This document shows, one piece after another, positions 44,998 to 54,669 of a stretch of 64,000 nt of DNA. Source of the stretch: an uncultured Lachnospiraceae bacterium (lineage in GTDB: Bacteria; Bacillota; Clostridia; Lachnospirales; Lachnospiraceae); NCBI GenBank assembly GCA_902786515.1, contig CADADA010000018.1, forward strand, positions 16,287 through 80,286. The letters are read 5' to 3'. The translations under genes were made by a program, and so were the position numbers. The notes under the pieces were generated by a model, which saw only the letters and a program-made list of their open reading frames with translations, did no database searches and was not told the DNA's origin. Position 1 is the stretch's first letter; every line of letters begins with the position of its first letter.

Positions 44998-47190
44998 ATG
45001 GGATATTCGATTAATAATAATCATAAATTCATTAATCCATATAATTTTGTTGGAGTAAACTGGGAAAAAACTGAAAGAAAATCTATTTCAGAGTCGAAAG
45101 GTAATTTAACAGGTGTAATAACATGTAGAATCATTACAAAAACACCACTTGCAATCCCGGACGAAGAGGTGAGTGGTAAAGAACACAAGTGCTATAGTTT
45201 TATGAGGACTCCGGAAAATCCACAAAACCATGAAAAGCAGTTCATGATTCCCGGAAGTTCATTAAGAGGAATGTTGAGAAGTGTATATGAGACGGTTACG
45301 GATTCTTGTTTTGTTACAAGTAATGAAAATCAGAGAATTACTAAACGAACCAGAGCTGATGAAGCCAGTAAAACGAAACCGGGTATATTAAAGTATGAAG
45401 ATGGGCAGTGGAATTTGTATCAGGCAAAAAGATTTCTAATTATGATGGAAGACAAAGAATACAACCCTTTTAATAAAAAAAAATATAGTGTGAGTAATGG
45501 ATATTCTAAATATAAAAGAGAAGATTTGAAGAAATATAGGTTTGGAGAACTTGTGTATTTTTCTCATGGCACAAAAAAGTCTAAAAAGAGGAAAGGTAAT
45601 AATAAAAATATAGTTAAAAGTTTTTCTAATGAAAAATCAAAAACTACAGATAAAGAAGGTTATTTATATATAGGTGAAGTTCCGCCGTTAAACTATGACG
45701 AAGAAAAAAATGAGTATGTGGTTCAGACTTCAAAACATTTTGAGAGTATTTTTTGCTGTGGAAAAAATATAAATGAAGAATATAAAGAAATAGTATTAAC
45801 GAGTAAAGATATCGAAGTAATAAAATTACTGGTAGAGAAATACAATAATAAGGCCGTGAATAAGTGTAAGACGGAGCATGAATGGTATGATGGGGTGCTT
45901 GATGCCATAGATGATAAAAGAGAAGTGCCTATATGGTATCGTATTGACAATGGACGATTGATTTTGTCTTTAGCTGCAATAGGAAGAGTTGTATTTCAAA
46001 AAAATATGGGTGTTTTGTTGGGAAAAAGAGAAATATCTAAAGACGAATCGGTACAAGGTGAAGAAAATAAGATAGAACTTGGAAAAACAAAGTGCAAAAA
46101 AAGGGATGCACTATGTAAAGCATGTTCGCTTTTTGGAATGGCCGGAGATGAAGGTGTTGGAAGCAGAATCCGGGTTTCAGATGCAATTCTTGATGAGAAC
46201 CAAGAGAATTCCAATGAAAAAGAGCCAGAGAAAGTTAAGTTAAAAGAGTTAAGTAGTCCTAAGAGTTCTTATCTTCCGTTTTATTCTACTAATACCTATA
46301 ATAGTGAACAGTCAGCTAATAGTTATGATGAAGAAGGCGTGCAGCTTCGTGGAAGGAAATATTATTGGCATACGGATAAATGTGTATATAAAAGTAGTGT
46401 AGAAACTGAACGAAATGCGACGATGGAGTTGTTAAATAAGAATAAAGAATTTGTGTTTAATATTTTCTTTGATTCAATAACGGATGCACAGCTTGAAGAA
46501 TTAAAATGGGTAATTACGCTAGGTGAAAATAATCGCAATAGCAATCTATGTCACAAACTTGGACATGGAAAACCTATAGGTCTTGGTAGTGTTAAGATAA
46601 TTATTGAAAGTATTAAAACAAAAACTTACACCGTTAACGAAGGATATAAGATTGATGATTATAGTACAGTGTTAAACGATAATGTTCAGCTTGAAAATGT
46701 CGATGAACTCCTGTGTATTTCTGATTTGTTAAAAACAAAAAATCAAAATGTTGTATATCCTTATGTTGTTGATTCTGTAGAGGGAGAAAAAGATAACAAC
46801 AAGGCGGCACACCAATGGTTCAGTTATAATATTAGTAAGGATAATAAGAAAAAGCGTGTGTTACCCAAAATAAAGGATACGATATCAAAACCGTTGAAAG
46901 CAATCAATTATGTGGTAGATGGCTCTGATGAAAAAGATGAGGACAATTTGGAGTATGAAGTAAATAAAGAATACAAAGGTATAGTTAAAAAATATAAAGA
47001 TAAAAAAAAGGCGGTTATTAAGCTTGATCATTCGACGGTTGTGGTACATATATGTCGTCTTAAGCCGTATGTAAAGAAGTGTTATGACATAGCAGATGTA
47101 TTGAAGTGTGGGATGCAAGTTACATTGATTTATAAAGGAAAAACTGAAAATGGCAAATTTGATAATTGGGAATGCTGGTATAATAAATAA
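44998..47190 (+). CDS. Type III RAMP protein, Cas7-insert-like (TIGR03986 type)
   Basis: 730 residues from an ATG with GGAGGTG. It starts with the NPYNFVGVNW motif typical of the TIGR03986 CRISPR RAMP group. A Cas7-like core is split by a large insert: GVITCRIITKTPLAIPDEE, then FMIPGSSLRGMLRSVYETV (glycine-rich RAMP loop); the closing strands appear near residue 520 (HKLGHGKPIGLGSVKI). Residues about 370-400 contain CKACSLFGMAGDEGVGS, possibly zinc-binding. The C-terminal 120 residues resemble an S1/OB-like domain (YKGIVKKYKDKKKAVIKL). It is the first gene of the effector operon. Confidence 0.82.
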   Translation: MGYSINNNHKFINPYNFVGVNWEKTERKSISESKGNLTGVITCRIITKTPLAIPDEEVSGKEHKCYSFMRTPENPQNHEKQFMIPGSSLRGMLRSVYETVTDSCFVTSNENQRITKRTRADEASKTKPGILKYEDGQWNLYQAKRFLIMMEDKEYNPFNKKKYSVSNGYSKYKREDLKKYRFGELVYFSHGTKKSKKRKGNNKNIVKSFSNEKSKTTDKEGYLYIGEVPPLNYDEEKNEYVVQTSKHFESIFCCGKNINEEYKEIVLTSKDIEVIKLLVEKYNNKAVNKCKTEHEWYDGVLDAIDDKREVPIWYRIDNGRLILSLAAIGRVVFQKNMGVLLGKREISKDESVQGEENKIELGKTKCKKRDALCKACSLFGMAGDEGVGSRIRVSDAILDENQENSNEKEPEKVKLKELSSPKSSYLPFYSTNTYNSEQSANSYDEEGVQLRGRKYYWHTDKCVYKSSVETERNATMELLNKNKEFVFNIFFDSITDAQLEELKWVITLGENNRNSNLCHKLGHGKPIGLGSVKIIIESIKTKTYTVNEGYKIDDYSTVLNDNVQLENVDELLCISDLLKTKNQNVVYPYVVDSVEGEKDNNKAAHQWFSYNISKDNKKKRVLPKIKDTISKPLKAINYVVDGSDEKDEDNLEYEVNKEYKGIVKKYKDKKKAVIKLDHSTVVVHICRLKPYVKKCYDIADVLKCGMQVTLIYKGKTENGKFDNWECWYNK

Positions 47191-47270
47191 GATTATGATA
47201 TGAGTATGTTTTGGTTTAAAAAGATTTTTAGTGAATTACTGTGGAAGAAACATGAAAAGGAGTTGAATGA

Positions 47271-48971
47271 ATGGAAGAAGCAAAAGAAGATAAGTATGTT
47301 CTTGCTATGTATGATATCCGGGGAAAACAGGAATTTATTTTCCGTACCAATAAATTACAGGAGATTGCAGGTGGTTCTTGGATTGTACGGGATTGCTTTG
47401 AGGATTATCTTTTTCCGGCTGCAACAAAAATTCAGTTAAAAGAAGGAAACAAAGGTATCTATTCATATAAGCATGAATCTGAGGGAAATGGTGATTTTAA
47501 GGTTGACAAATATAAAAAACACATAGAAGAAGGTTATATAGGCGAAGTAATCTACGACGGAGGCGGTAATTTTATTCTTCTTTTTAAAAATGAGGAAATT
47601 TTTAAAAAAGTTACCTATCAGTTTACAAAGTCTCTGATGGAAGCTATAGGGACACTCAGGGTATCGGGAACATGTATAAAGATAGATAACTTTGATGATT
47701 ATGAAAGAGACAGAAGTAGGTTAGATGATAAACACCGGCGTAATGAAGCATGTGAAAGTAATATTTCTCCGTGGGCTTGTCCTCCTATTGTACAAGTAGA
47801 TCGAAAGACTACAATGCCGTTGGTAGATTATACATATCAAAAAGATGAAAGGTATAGGCGGAGTGGAACAAGTAAGGCTATTATGGATATTGCAATTGCA
47901 AATATTAGACAAAAAGGGAAATTGTCAAAAGAATCATTTGCAAAACTTTTAAAGTATCATATGGAGATTGCCAGAATTAGAAGTGAGGATGAGAAGAAGT
48001 GTCTGGTAGAATTAGAAAAATATTACAAATTGAATGAAAATATACTGGATAATATGGTCGAAGAAAAAGGTGTAGATTCGAATTTGGCAGTTGTGTATAT
48101 AGATGGAAACGGTATGGGGGCAAAAGTTGAAGAAGTAACAAGAAATAAATCAAATTATGAAGAATGTGCAAGTGCACTAAGAAAGTTTTCGAATAGCATT
48201 CAAGAGTTATATGTGGAAGCAGGCATAGTACATGCAATAGAATTACCGATAAATAAAGGAAATTCATTTCGAATCGTAGTCTCTGCCGGTGATGAAATTA
48301 ACTTTATAGTTAAGGCAAAAGATGCTTTTGATTGTGCAAAAAATTACATGGATAAACTTAGAAGACACAATTATGAATTTAACGAGAATACCTTAGAAGA
48401 AAAAACTAAGGCATCCGCATGTGTCGGCATAGCGGTTTTTAACAGTCATGCACCATATGCGGAGGCATATCGGATTGCCGAAGAATGCTGTGAAAGTGGA
48501 AAGAAAAAAATGAAGTATGCTGAATTGGGGTGTGCCTCTTTTATTGATTTTCATATTTGTCAAGGGGCAATTGGTACATCTTTGGAGTCAATTCGTATGG
48601 AGGAAAATGGAGATATTATAAGTCGTCCGTGGTTGTTGTGGAAAGAAGAAGAGTTAAAAAATGATAAAGATTTAACAGATTATGAGAAAGAGATAAAGCC
48701 AATTACTGAAATATTGCAGGAATTTGGAAGGAGCAATGTAAAGGAACTTGCACGGGCTGCTAAGCGTTCTGGTGTGGAATTGGATATTGAATTAAAACGT
48801 ATGTGGGCTCATTCAAGTGAAGAGACACAGAAAGCTATTGGAGAGAAAAAATGGAAATGGTTTATGGAAAATGGAAATGAAAAGGATATGATGAACAGGC
48901 AAAAAAGACAAAAAGCAGTTTATGATATTGCTATTTCATATGGGCTTTGGTTTTCGAGAGAAGGGGATTAG
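47271..48971 (+). CDS. cas10: Cas10 large subunit, no HD domain
   Basis: 566 residues. It begins directly with a Palm-like region (VLAMYDIRGKQEFIF, then AGGSWIVRDCFED), with YDGGGNFILLF as the first Palm motif. The second Palm has VVYIDGNGMGAKV and SAGDEINFIV near residue 340, where the cyclase GGDD motif would be, so the motif is AGDE: two acidic residues are kept but the first Gly is Ala. There is no N-terminal HD nuclease. It may still make cyclic oligoadenylate, but the change makes this uncertain. AAGGAG precedes the ATG by 8 bases. Confidence 0.85.
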   Translation: MEEAKEDKYVLAMYDIRGKQEFIFRTNKLQEIAGGSWIVRDCFEDYLFPAATKIQLKEGNKGIYSYKHESEGNGDFKVDKYKKHIEEGYIGEVIYDGGGNFILLFKNEEIFKKVTYQFTKSLMEAIGTLRVSGTCIKIDNFDDYERDRSRLDDKHRRNEACESNISPWACPPIVQVDRKTTMPLVDYTYQKDERYRRSGTSKAIMDIAIANIRQKGKLSKESFAKLLKYHMEIARIRSEDEKKCLVELEKYYKLNENILDNMVEEKGVDSNLAVVYIDGNGMGAKVEEVTRNKSNYEECASALRKFSNSIQELYVEAGIVHAIELPINKGNSFRIVVSAGDEINFIVKAKDAFDCAKNYMDKLRRHNYEFNENTLEEKTKASACVGIAVFNSHAPYAEAYRIAEECCESGKKKMKYAELGCASFIDFHICQGAIGTSLESIRMEENGDIISRPWLLWKEEELKNDKDLTDYEKEIKPITEILQEFGRSNVKELARAAKRSGVELDIELKRMWAHSSEETQKAIGEKKWKWFMENGNEKDMMNRQKRQKAVYDIAISYGLWFSREGD

Positions 48972-48975
48972 CTTT

Positions 48976-51354
48976 ATGAAGAATAGAAAAACAGAATTTA
49001 TTAGAATTGAGTTAAAATCGGATCTTTGTGACAGCTCGGGATATTCATATGCTGGTATTGTGGATAGTGACATCTGTTATGATGAGTATGGAATTCCGTA
49101 TATTCCGGCTAAAAGGCTGAAAGGATGTTTTAGAAATACATATGAGACGATTCTATATCAAACGAAATACGAGAATCCGGCAGATGAGCTGTTTGGAACC
49201 AAAGGGATGGGGGCGTATGAAAATAGTTCCAACCCAACTTTGTGTGAAAATGATGCAGTTATAACATATAATCAGGAAAAGCTCATAATTGGAAATGCTT
49301 ATCTGTCATATTATGAAAGTATAAGGAAACAACTGAAAGAAAAGTCAAAGAATAAAGTTGTAGGACAATTTTATGACACGCAGCATATATTAGATCGGTT
49401 TACACATGTGGTTGCACAGACAGAGATTAAGGATGGAATGGCGGTGGACACGTCTCTTCGATACACTAGAGTTGTTGATCATATATCTCCTTTCGATACC
49501 CAATCTAACTTAGTTTTTTATGCGAAAGTATCATATGAGGATGTCAATAATTACCGTGAAATGCTGAATGATGCTGTAAGGGGAACGAGACATATAGGCT
49601 TAAAGAGAAATCGAGGTATGGGTAATGTATACTGCAAATTAGTGCCTAATCAAGATAATTCAGATGATAATAATTCAAAAAAAGACATAAGTGAGCCTGA
49701 GGAAGGACAATGTCAGAAAAATATTTATTCTGAACAGTTAGATGAGAATAATGTTTGTATTACATATTGCATTGAAAATAGTGGAAAGCTTATGCTTAGT
49801 TCAGAAAAAGAAAACATATCAGAAAATTATATTTCTGGTCAGAATATGCTTGGGTGTTTTGCATCAAGATATCTTCAAAATAACTCAGCTTATGAGGGAG
49901 ATACATACACAAAAGAGTTTAATGATCTTTTTCTAAACGGAAAAACTATTTTTACGAATTTGTATCCTTATGTAGATGGTAAAATCCATTATCCTGCCCC
50001 GGAATATATTAATACATTAAAATTATCAGAAAAAGTTGTAAATATTTTGGGTAAGATTTCTCCTGGAATACTAAAAGACGAAGATTATAATCCGAGCAAA
50101 GGGAATCGACCAAGACGGCTGAAAAGAAAGTTTGTAGCATTGGATGGGAACAATGTATCGATTCATGAGGTGAAGAAAGATGTAGTATATCATCATAGCA
50201 AAAAAATGAGTAAGAGTATAAAAGATGGGAGTGAGGAAGAGGGAATCCTTTTTGGTTTAGAGGTGCTGCGTCCGGGACAGCAATTTATGGGACATATTTA
50301 CGTGCCAAATCAATATGAAAATACCGTAAAAGAACTGCTTGATTTAGGATTATTTAGGTTAGGAAAGTCGAAGTCATCTGAGTATGGAGAGTGTAGGAAT
50401 GTAAGTATAATGGATTATAAACCAAAGCAGGAAATAAGTATTGAGGCAGGTAAAACAGTAGTGGTAACATTTCTGTCTGATGCAATATTTACAGATGAAA
50501 AGGGGAGATACAGTGTATATTATGATCAAGTATATAAGTCTGTCGCAAATTTATTGAAGCTTAAAGAAAAGGTAGATACAGATGATTATACATCAATTAT
50601 TCAGACAACAAAGGTGTCAGGATATAAGGGAATATGGAATCTTAGAAAGGATGTTATACCGGCAATTCGTGCGGGAAGTTGTCTTGTTTATCAATGTGAG
50701 GAAAATATTAATTCAGGTGTTTATTTTGTAGGAGAATGTAATGCAGAGGGATATGGGCAGGTTCGTGTTGATGATGTAGAGAGCATGGAATATTGCTTAA
50801 CAAAGAAGCAGAATGTGATATCGGATTCTCCTAAAGAAGTTCCTGACATGACAGATGAGAATATAAAAAAGTTAGTAGGATCAATTCTTCTGGGAAACTG
50901 GCTGGTTAGAAAAAAATCGGATTTATTATCCGATTCAGGAAATAAATTTGATGTCAGTAATACTGCAAACAACAGAATTATTTTAATGCTTCAAGAGAGT
51001 ATTAGTGAAAATGATAAATGTGAAGAAGCATTTACAAATTTTAGTAAAAGGATTGAATCTATTTCACTTGAGGAAACCAGAAAGCAGGGTGAAAAGATTT
51101 TGCAAATTGTTGGAGAAAAAGAGGAGTTGGACGACAATAAAATCGAATGGAAATTAAAGGAATGGTTAGGACTTGTTGATATAGAAGCTCAACAGCAGGG
51201 GAAAACAGTATTTGCTGAAAGTGAGGCTGAACTGAGAGAACTTCAGACACTAAATTACGGGTACGAGGAGTTGAATAGTATGGTACAGAAATGTTGGAGT
51301 GATTATCTGATGACGATTCTGGTCAACCGAAAATATGAGGGGAGGAAACAGTAA
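48976..51354 (+). CDS. csx10: Csx10-like fused subunit (Cas7-Cas5-Cas11 type)
   Basis: The ATG at 48976 follows AAGGGGAT, 4 bases after the cas10 stop, giving 792 residues. Domain 1 (1-245) is Cas7-like: SYAGIVDSDICYDEYGIPYIPAKRLKGCF and RHIGLKRNRGMGNV. Domain 2 (about 265-650) is Csx10/Cas5-like: GQNMLGCFASRY and GVYFVGECNAEGYGQVRV. The last 145 residues are all helix (GNWLVRKKSDLLSD, then KCEEAFTNFSKRIESISLEE) and fit a Cas11 small subunit. This is the fusion known from type III-Dv. Candidate target-cleaving Asp lies in YAGIVDSDI. Confidence 0.8.
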   Translation: MKNRKTEFIRIELKSDLCDSSGYSYAGIVDSDICYDEYGIPYIPAKRLKGCFRNTYETILYQTKYENPADELFGTKGMGAYENSSNPTLCENDAVITYNQEKLIIGNAYLSYYESIRKQLKEKSKNKVVGQFYDTQHILDRFTHVVAQTEIKDGMAVDTSLRYTRVVDHISPFDTQSNLVFYAKVSYEDVNNYREMLNDAVRGTRHIGLKRNRGMGNVYCKLVPNQDNSDDNNSKKDISEPEEGQCQKNIYSEQLDENNVCITYCIENSGKLMLSSEKENISENYISGQNMLGCFASRYLQNNSAYEGDTYTKEFNDLFLNGKTIFTNLYPYVDGKIHYPAPEYINTLKLSEKVVNILGKISPGILKDEDYNPSKGNRPRRLKRKFVALDGNNVSIHEVKKDVVYHHSKKMSKSIKDGSEEEGILFGLEVLRPGQQFMGHIYVPNQYENTVKELLDLGLFRLGKSKSSEYGECRNVSIMDYKPKQEISIEAGKTVVVTFLSDAIFTDEKGRYSVYYDQVYKSVANLLKLKEKVDTDDYTSIIQTTKVSGYKGIWNLRKDVIPAIRAGSCLVYQCEENINSGVYFVGECNAEGYGQVRVDDVESMEYCLTKKQNVISDSPKEVPDMTDENIKKLVGSILLGNWLVRKKSDLLSDSGNKFDVSNTANNRIILMLQESISENDKCEEAFTNFSKRIESISLEETRKQGEKILQIVGEKEELDDNKIEWKLKEWLGLVDIEAQQQGKTVFAESEAELRELQTLNYGYEELNSMVQKCWSDYLMTILVNRKYEGRKQ

Positions 51355-52746
51355 ATGGAAAAAGAAATTATAAGAAAAAAATATGCCAGAATTACATTTA
51401 CTATAGACTCACCTCTTGCGATTGGTTCAGGTGAAAACAGATATACAGACAGTGATATAATTAAGGACAGAAATGGTAAACCTTATATTCCGGCATCTGC
51501 TATTGCGGGAGTAACGAGAGAAATTTTGTCAGGCAGTGTTATTGACGAAAATGAAATCAACACATATTTTGGCAACGTAAACAAGAATACTCATAAAACA
51601 GATAAAAATGCCAAATATAATAAACAAGATGAGAAAGCTAATAATGTTGAGAGTAGTGTTATATTTTATGACGCAACACTTAAAAATGACAGTCCATGTC
51701 ATATCTCTATAAGAGATAATGTTGCACTTGACGAATATAAGACAGCAAAAAAAGGTGCAAAGTTTGATATGGAAGTGTTAGAGGCGGGAGCAAAATTTGA
51801 AACTTATCTGGAACAGAGCTTTTATGAGGGGGTTGATGTCGATTACATAGATAAGATTGTGGATGTACTGCACTCGGGGAAAGTCAGATTCGGTGGAAAG
51901 ACCATGAGGGGGTATGGGAATACTTGCGATGTATGTATCAATGAGAAAGAATTTATATTCAAAAGTAAAAAAGAAAATGGGAAGGAACAGGATCTTGAAA
52001 ATGTTGAAAAATGGTTGGAATTTGATATCTATAACTATCCGTGGAAAGAAGAGGAGAGTAAAACAGTAGATGATTCAAAAATTGAAAGAAAAAAAGAGTT
52101 GGTAATTAATCTAAGACAAAATGGGGGAATTTCTATTAGGAAGTATGCTACAAGAGTGCAAAAGGATGAGAATGATATAGTGCCGGATTATGAACAGCTG
52201 ACAGCATTTATAACTGAGCATGACACGGAAGCTGTAATGCCGGTTATACCGGGCACTTCATGGGCAGGGGCATTTCGTCATCGAATGAAAGATTTTGGCA
52301 TAAATGTCGATGAGTCAGGAAGTATTTTTGGTTATGTAAAGGGTAAGATGCGAGAAAAATCAAAAATTAGTTTCAGCGAAAGCAGGATAAGTGGAGCTAT
52401 GGCCAAGACGTTATCCCATAATGCAATAGATCGTTTTACATCGGGAACGGTGGAAGGAGCTTTGTTTAAGGAACAGACATATTACTATGGTACAACTAAG
52501 CTGATAATAGGATGGAATGGAGGTACTATGGATAATGAAACTAAAAGCGCTCTTGCAGCAACTATAGCTGATATTCATTATGGATTTCTTGCAGTTGGAG
52601 GTGAAACATCAATTGGTCGGGGACTATTTACCGTGGATGAAATTAATGGAAAAAAAATAAATGATAGTGGCGGCGTAGGTGATAGTGAGATTTATAAAAT
52701 AGCATTGCAATCGATAGAGGAGGTGTTTTCAAATGACAGTAAATGA
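51355..52746 (+). CDS. Double Cas7 (Cas7-2x/Csm3-like) backbone subunit
   Basis: 463 residues with two RAMP domains. The first: TIDSPLAIGSGENRYTDSD, then PYIPASAIAGVTREIL and VRFGGKTMRGYGNT. The second: VMPVIPGTSWAGAFRHRM, SHNAIDRFTSGTVEGALF and FLAVGGETSIGRGLF. Each has the PxIPG/PASS-type loop and a glycine-rich loop. The Asp residues in YTDSD are candidates for target-RNA cleavage. The ATG follows the previous stop directly, and the end overlaps the next gene by 14 bases. Confidence 0.85.
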   Translation: MEKEIIRKKYARITFTIDSPLAIGSGENRYTDSDIIKDRNGKPYIPASAIAGVTREILSGSVIDENEINTYFGNVNKNTHKTDKNAKYNKQDEKANNVESSVIFYDATLKNDSPCHISIRDNVALDEYKTAKKGAKFDMEVLEAGAKFETYLEQSFYEGVDVDYIDKIVDVLHSGKVRFGGKTMRGYGNTCDVCINEKEFIFKSKKENGKEQDLENVEKWLEFDIYNYPWKEEESKTVDDSKIERKKELVINLRQNGGISIRKYATRVQKDENDIVPDYEQLTAFITEHDTEAVMPVIPGTSWAGAFRHRMKDFGINVDESGSIFGYVKGKMREKSKISFSESRISGAMAKTLSHNAIDRFTSGTVEGALFKEQTYYYGTTKLIIGWNGGTMDNETKSALAATIADIHYGFLAVGGETSIGRGLFTVDEINGKKINDSGGVGDSEIYKIALQSIEEVFSNDSK

Positions 52747-53236
52747 GTATTTCGAAAAATTTAAAGAGATTAAAAATTCTTGGATTATAGCACAGCTTAC
52801 TGATGAATATATTGTGGATATTTGGCCTGATATGAGAAATTCAACTCTAAGTGGCAAAGAAGAAAAGATACTTGAATTAAGAATATTTAATAATGATATG
52901 GAGTATCGCCTTTTACGAACAGGAAATGGAGATAATAGAAAATTTGATTTGAGAATACTTTGTGATTCAGATGATAACCATGAGCTGGAAGATAGTTTTG
53001 ACGATTTGCAGTATTTAGATATTGATGATACACGTACAGAAAAAATTAATAATGGATATAAGGTAAAGACTACAGGAGGTGGACTGTATTATCTTCCGAT
53101 TAAGAATGTCGAAGATAATCGTAGCAGCTTTAAGGATGCCAAAGTCAGAATACGATATTATCTTGATAAATATGAGGAAACAGGGCAGGCAAGGGTTGCG
53201 GATTGGAGATTTGTAGAACTAGTAAATGATGATTAA
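52733..53236 (+). CDS. csx19: Csx19-like small effector subunit
   Basis: 167 residues, GAGGAGGTG upstream. LELRIFNNDMEYRLLRTGNG in the first half, then YKVKTTGGGLYYLPI and VRIRYYLDKYEETGQARVADWRF at the end fit the Csx19 (TIGR03984) pattern in position and style, though this was judged by eye. Its place at the end of a Cas10/Csx10/Cas7-2x operon supports the call, as Csx19 is a subunit of type III-D complexes. No enzymatic motif was seen. Confidence 0.62.
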   Translation: MTVNEYFEKFKEIKNSWIIAQLTDEYIVDIWPDMRNSTLSGKEEKILELRIFNNDMEYRLLRTGNGDNRKFDLRILCDSDDNHELEDSFDDLQYLDIDDTRTEKINNGYKVKTTGGGLYYLPIKNVEDNRSSFKDAKVRIRYYLDKYEETGQARVADWRFVELVNDD

Positions 53237-53294
53237 AAACTGATTATTAGTATTCAATTAAATATAGTAAACATGTGAAAGGATGGTTATTTTG

Positions 53295-53369
53295 ATGAAA
53301 GAAATAATGAGAATAATAGTACGCCTTCCTACATCGAGTTATGTAATTTTGACATCGGGTACAGCTTAA
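53295..53369 (+). CDS. Very small ORF (24 aa), possible relic
   Basis: AAAGGATGG precedes an ATG opening MKEIMRIIVRLPTSSYVILT plus SGTA and a TAA. It lies in the 207-base gap between csx19 and the DUF6602 gene. It could be the start of a lost accessory gene or a leader peptide. There is no homology evidence. Confidence 0.2.
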   Translation: MKEIMRIIVRLPTSSYVILTSGTA

Positions 53370-53443
53370 ACATTGAATTACTTGTATAAGAATATGAGTT
53401 AAGTATAAAAAAATGCATAAAATTTATTAATGGAGGTGTTTGT

Positions 53444-54466
53444 ATGTCAGATATAGATCTTAAGAAATTGTATGATGGAATGCAAATGGAAATGTTACAA
53501 AGATTAAGTACTTGTGCAAATACAATTACTCATCCTGGAACATTAGGTGACAATACAGAAATCAATTGGATTAATTGGTTTCAAGAGTATTTGCCAAAAA
53601 GATACAGAGTTAATAAAGGAATTGTTATTGATTCAACAGGAAAACAAAGTGATCAAATTGATTTGATAATTTATGATGCTCAATATTCATATTTGGTTTT
53701 CCATCAGAATGATACACTTTTGATTCCGGCAGAAAGCGTTTATGGAGTTTTTGAGGTTAAACAAACTTTAAATAAAGCTAATATTGAATATGCCGGTTCA
53801 AAAGCAGAAAGTGTTAGGAAACTGTTAAGAACTTCTGCGCCAATTAAACATGCTGGTGGAAAGTATCCTCCAAAAGAATTACATGAGATTCTGGCAGGAA
53901 TTTTAACAACTCAATGTAAATGGAAAAAGCCTATAGCAGATAAAGTTATGAAGCATGTTATGAATTGTGATCGACAAAAAAGATTAGATTTTGTATGTTC
54001 TATTTCTGACAATACATTTGTAATAGAGAACAATACGTTTGTTAAGGAATTAGATTCAACAAAAAATCCTGAAGCCTTTTATTGTGAAGAAAATGAATCA
54101 TTGGTATTTTTACTTTTGAATTTGCTAAGAAGACTGCGTGATATTGGAACGGTACCTGCTATTGATTTTTCTAAATATGCAGAAAAGATTGAGAGCAGTA
54201 GATATGAAATGTATGATAATGCGTTTATTTGTGTAACGTTGAAAGAATTATTAACAATTGATAAGAATATAACAGAAAATGTCATTATAGGATTTGATGG
54301 TTATAATAAGAAAAAAAATTGCTATAATAAATATTTAAAATTTGAAAATTTAAAAACAAAATCTCCTGAAGGAATAATTAGCGATTGTTTATTATGTCAA
54401 CGTGTGTTGGATTTTAAAATAACAGCTGACGGCATTATGCAAATAGGAATTGATTATTTTGAATAA
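53444..54466 (+). CDS. DUF6602-like PD-(D/E)XK nuclease-fold protein
   Basis: 340 residues with GGAGGTG upstream. The first 130 residues match the DUF6602 layout: ITHPGTLGDNTEINW, then YLPKRYRVNKGIVIDS, SDQIDLIIYD and AESVYGVFEVKQTL. Asp of QIDLIIYD and the E-V-K of FEVKQT have the spacing of a PD-(D/E)XK active site. The remaining 200 residues are unassigned. It is co-directional with the type III operon and may be an associated effector; no CARF or SAVED sensor domain was recognised in it. Confidence 0.6.
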   Translation: MSDIDLKKLYDGMQMEMLQRLSTCANTITHPGTLGDNTEINWINWFQEYLPKRYRVNKGIVIDSTGKQSDQIDLIIYDAQYSYLVFHQNDTLLIPAESVYGVFEVKQTLNKANIEYAGSKAESVRKLLRTSAPIKHAGGKYPPKELHEILAGILTTQCKWKKPIADKVMKHVMNCDRQKRLDFVCSISDNTFVIENNTFVKELDSTKNPEAFYCEENESLVFLLLNLLRRLRDIGTVPAIDFSKYAEKIESSRYEMYDNAFICVTLKELLTIDKNITENVIIGFDGYNKKKNCYNKYLKFENLKTKSPEGIISDCLLCQRVLDFKITADGIMQIGIDYFE

Positions 54467-54477
54467 TTTCTAATAGC

Positions 54478-54531
54478 TTGATAAAGATTAATTATCATAT
54501 GTTTACATATTCAAAGTAAATTGATTCAATT
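54478..54531 (-). repeat. Degenerate copy of the recombination-site/promoter block
   Basis: This stretch aligns with 62299-62351: TTGATAA, TTATCA, TTTACAT and AAATTGATTCAAT are shared in the same order. On the minus strand TTGAAT (54524-54529) has the same -35 position but the -10 equivalent has decayed to GTAAAC. It is followed, as at 62 kb, by a GC-rich hairpin. It looks like an old duplicate of the right end of the invertible segment. Confidence 0.45.
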
Positions 54532-54572
54532 ATCGAACGAAAAAAAATTGCATTTAGAATTATACCTTTTCG

Positions 54573-54610
54573 AAATCCCCGCCTTTTGTAATGGTAAAGA
54601 CGGGGATTTT
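54573..54610. terminator. Bidirectional intrinsic terminator
   Basis: AAATCCCCGCCTTT pairs with AAAGACGGGGATTTT around an 8-base loop with a single mismatch, followed by T4 on the plus strand. It separates the plus-strand DUF6602 gene from the minus-strand 54670-56044 pair and can serve both. A similar hairpin stands at 62397. Confidence 0.75.
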
Positions 54611-54669
54611 AATTGTGAAACTGAGTAAAGTATAGAAAATAGCCAGTGATTGCTCGCTGGCTAAAATAG

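Noticed and set aside
47200..47439. 79-codon frame overlapping the start of cas10
   Set aside because: It runs through the cas10 ribosome binding site and start in another frame, and its sequence has no family features; treated as a shadow.
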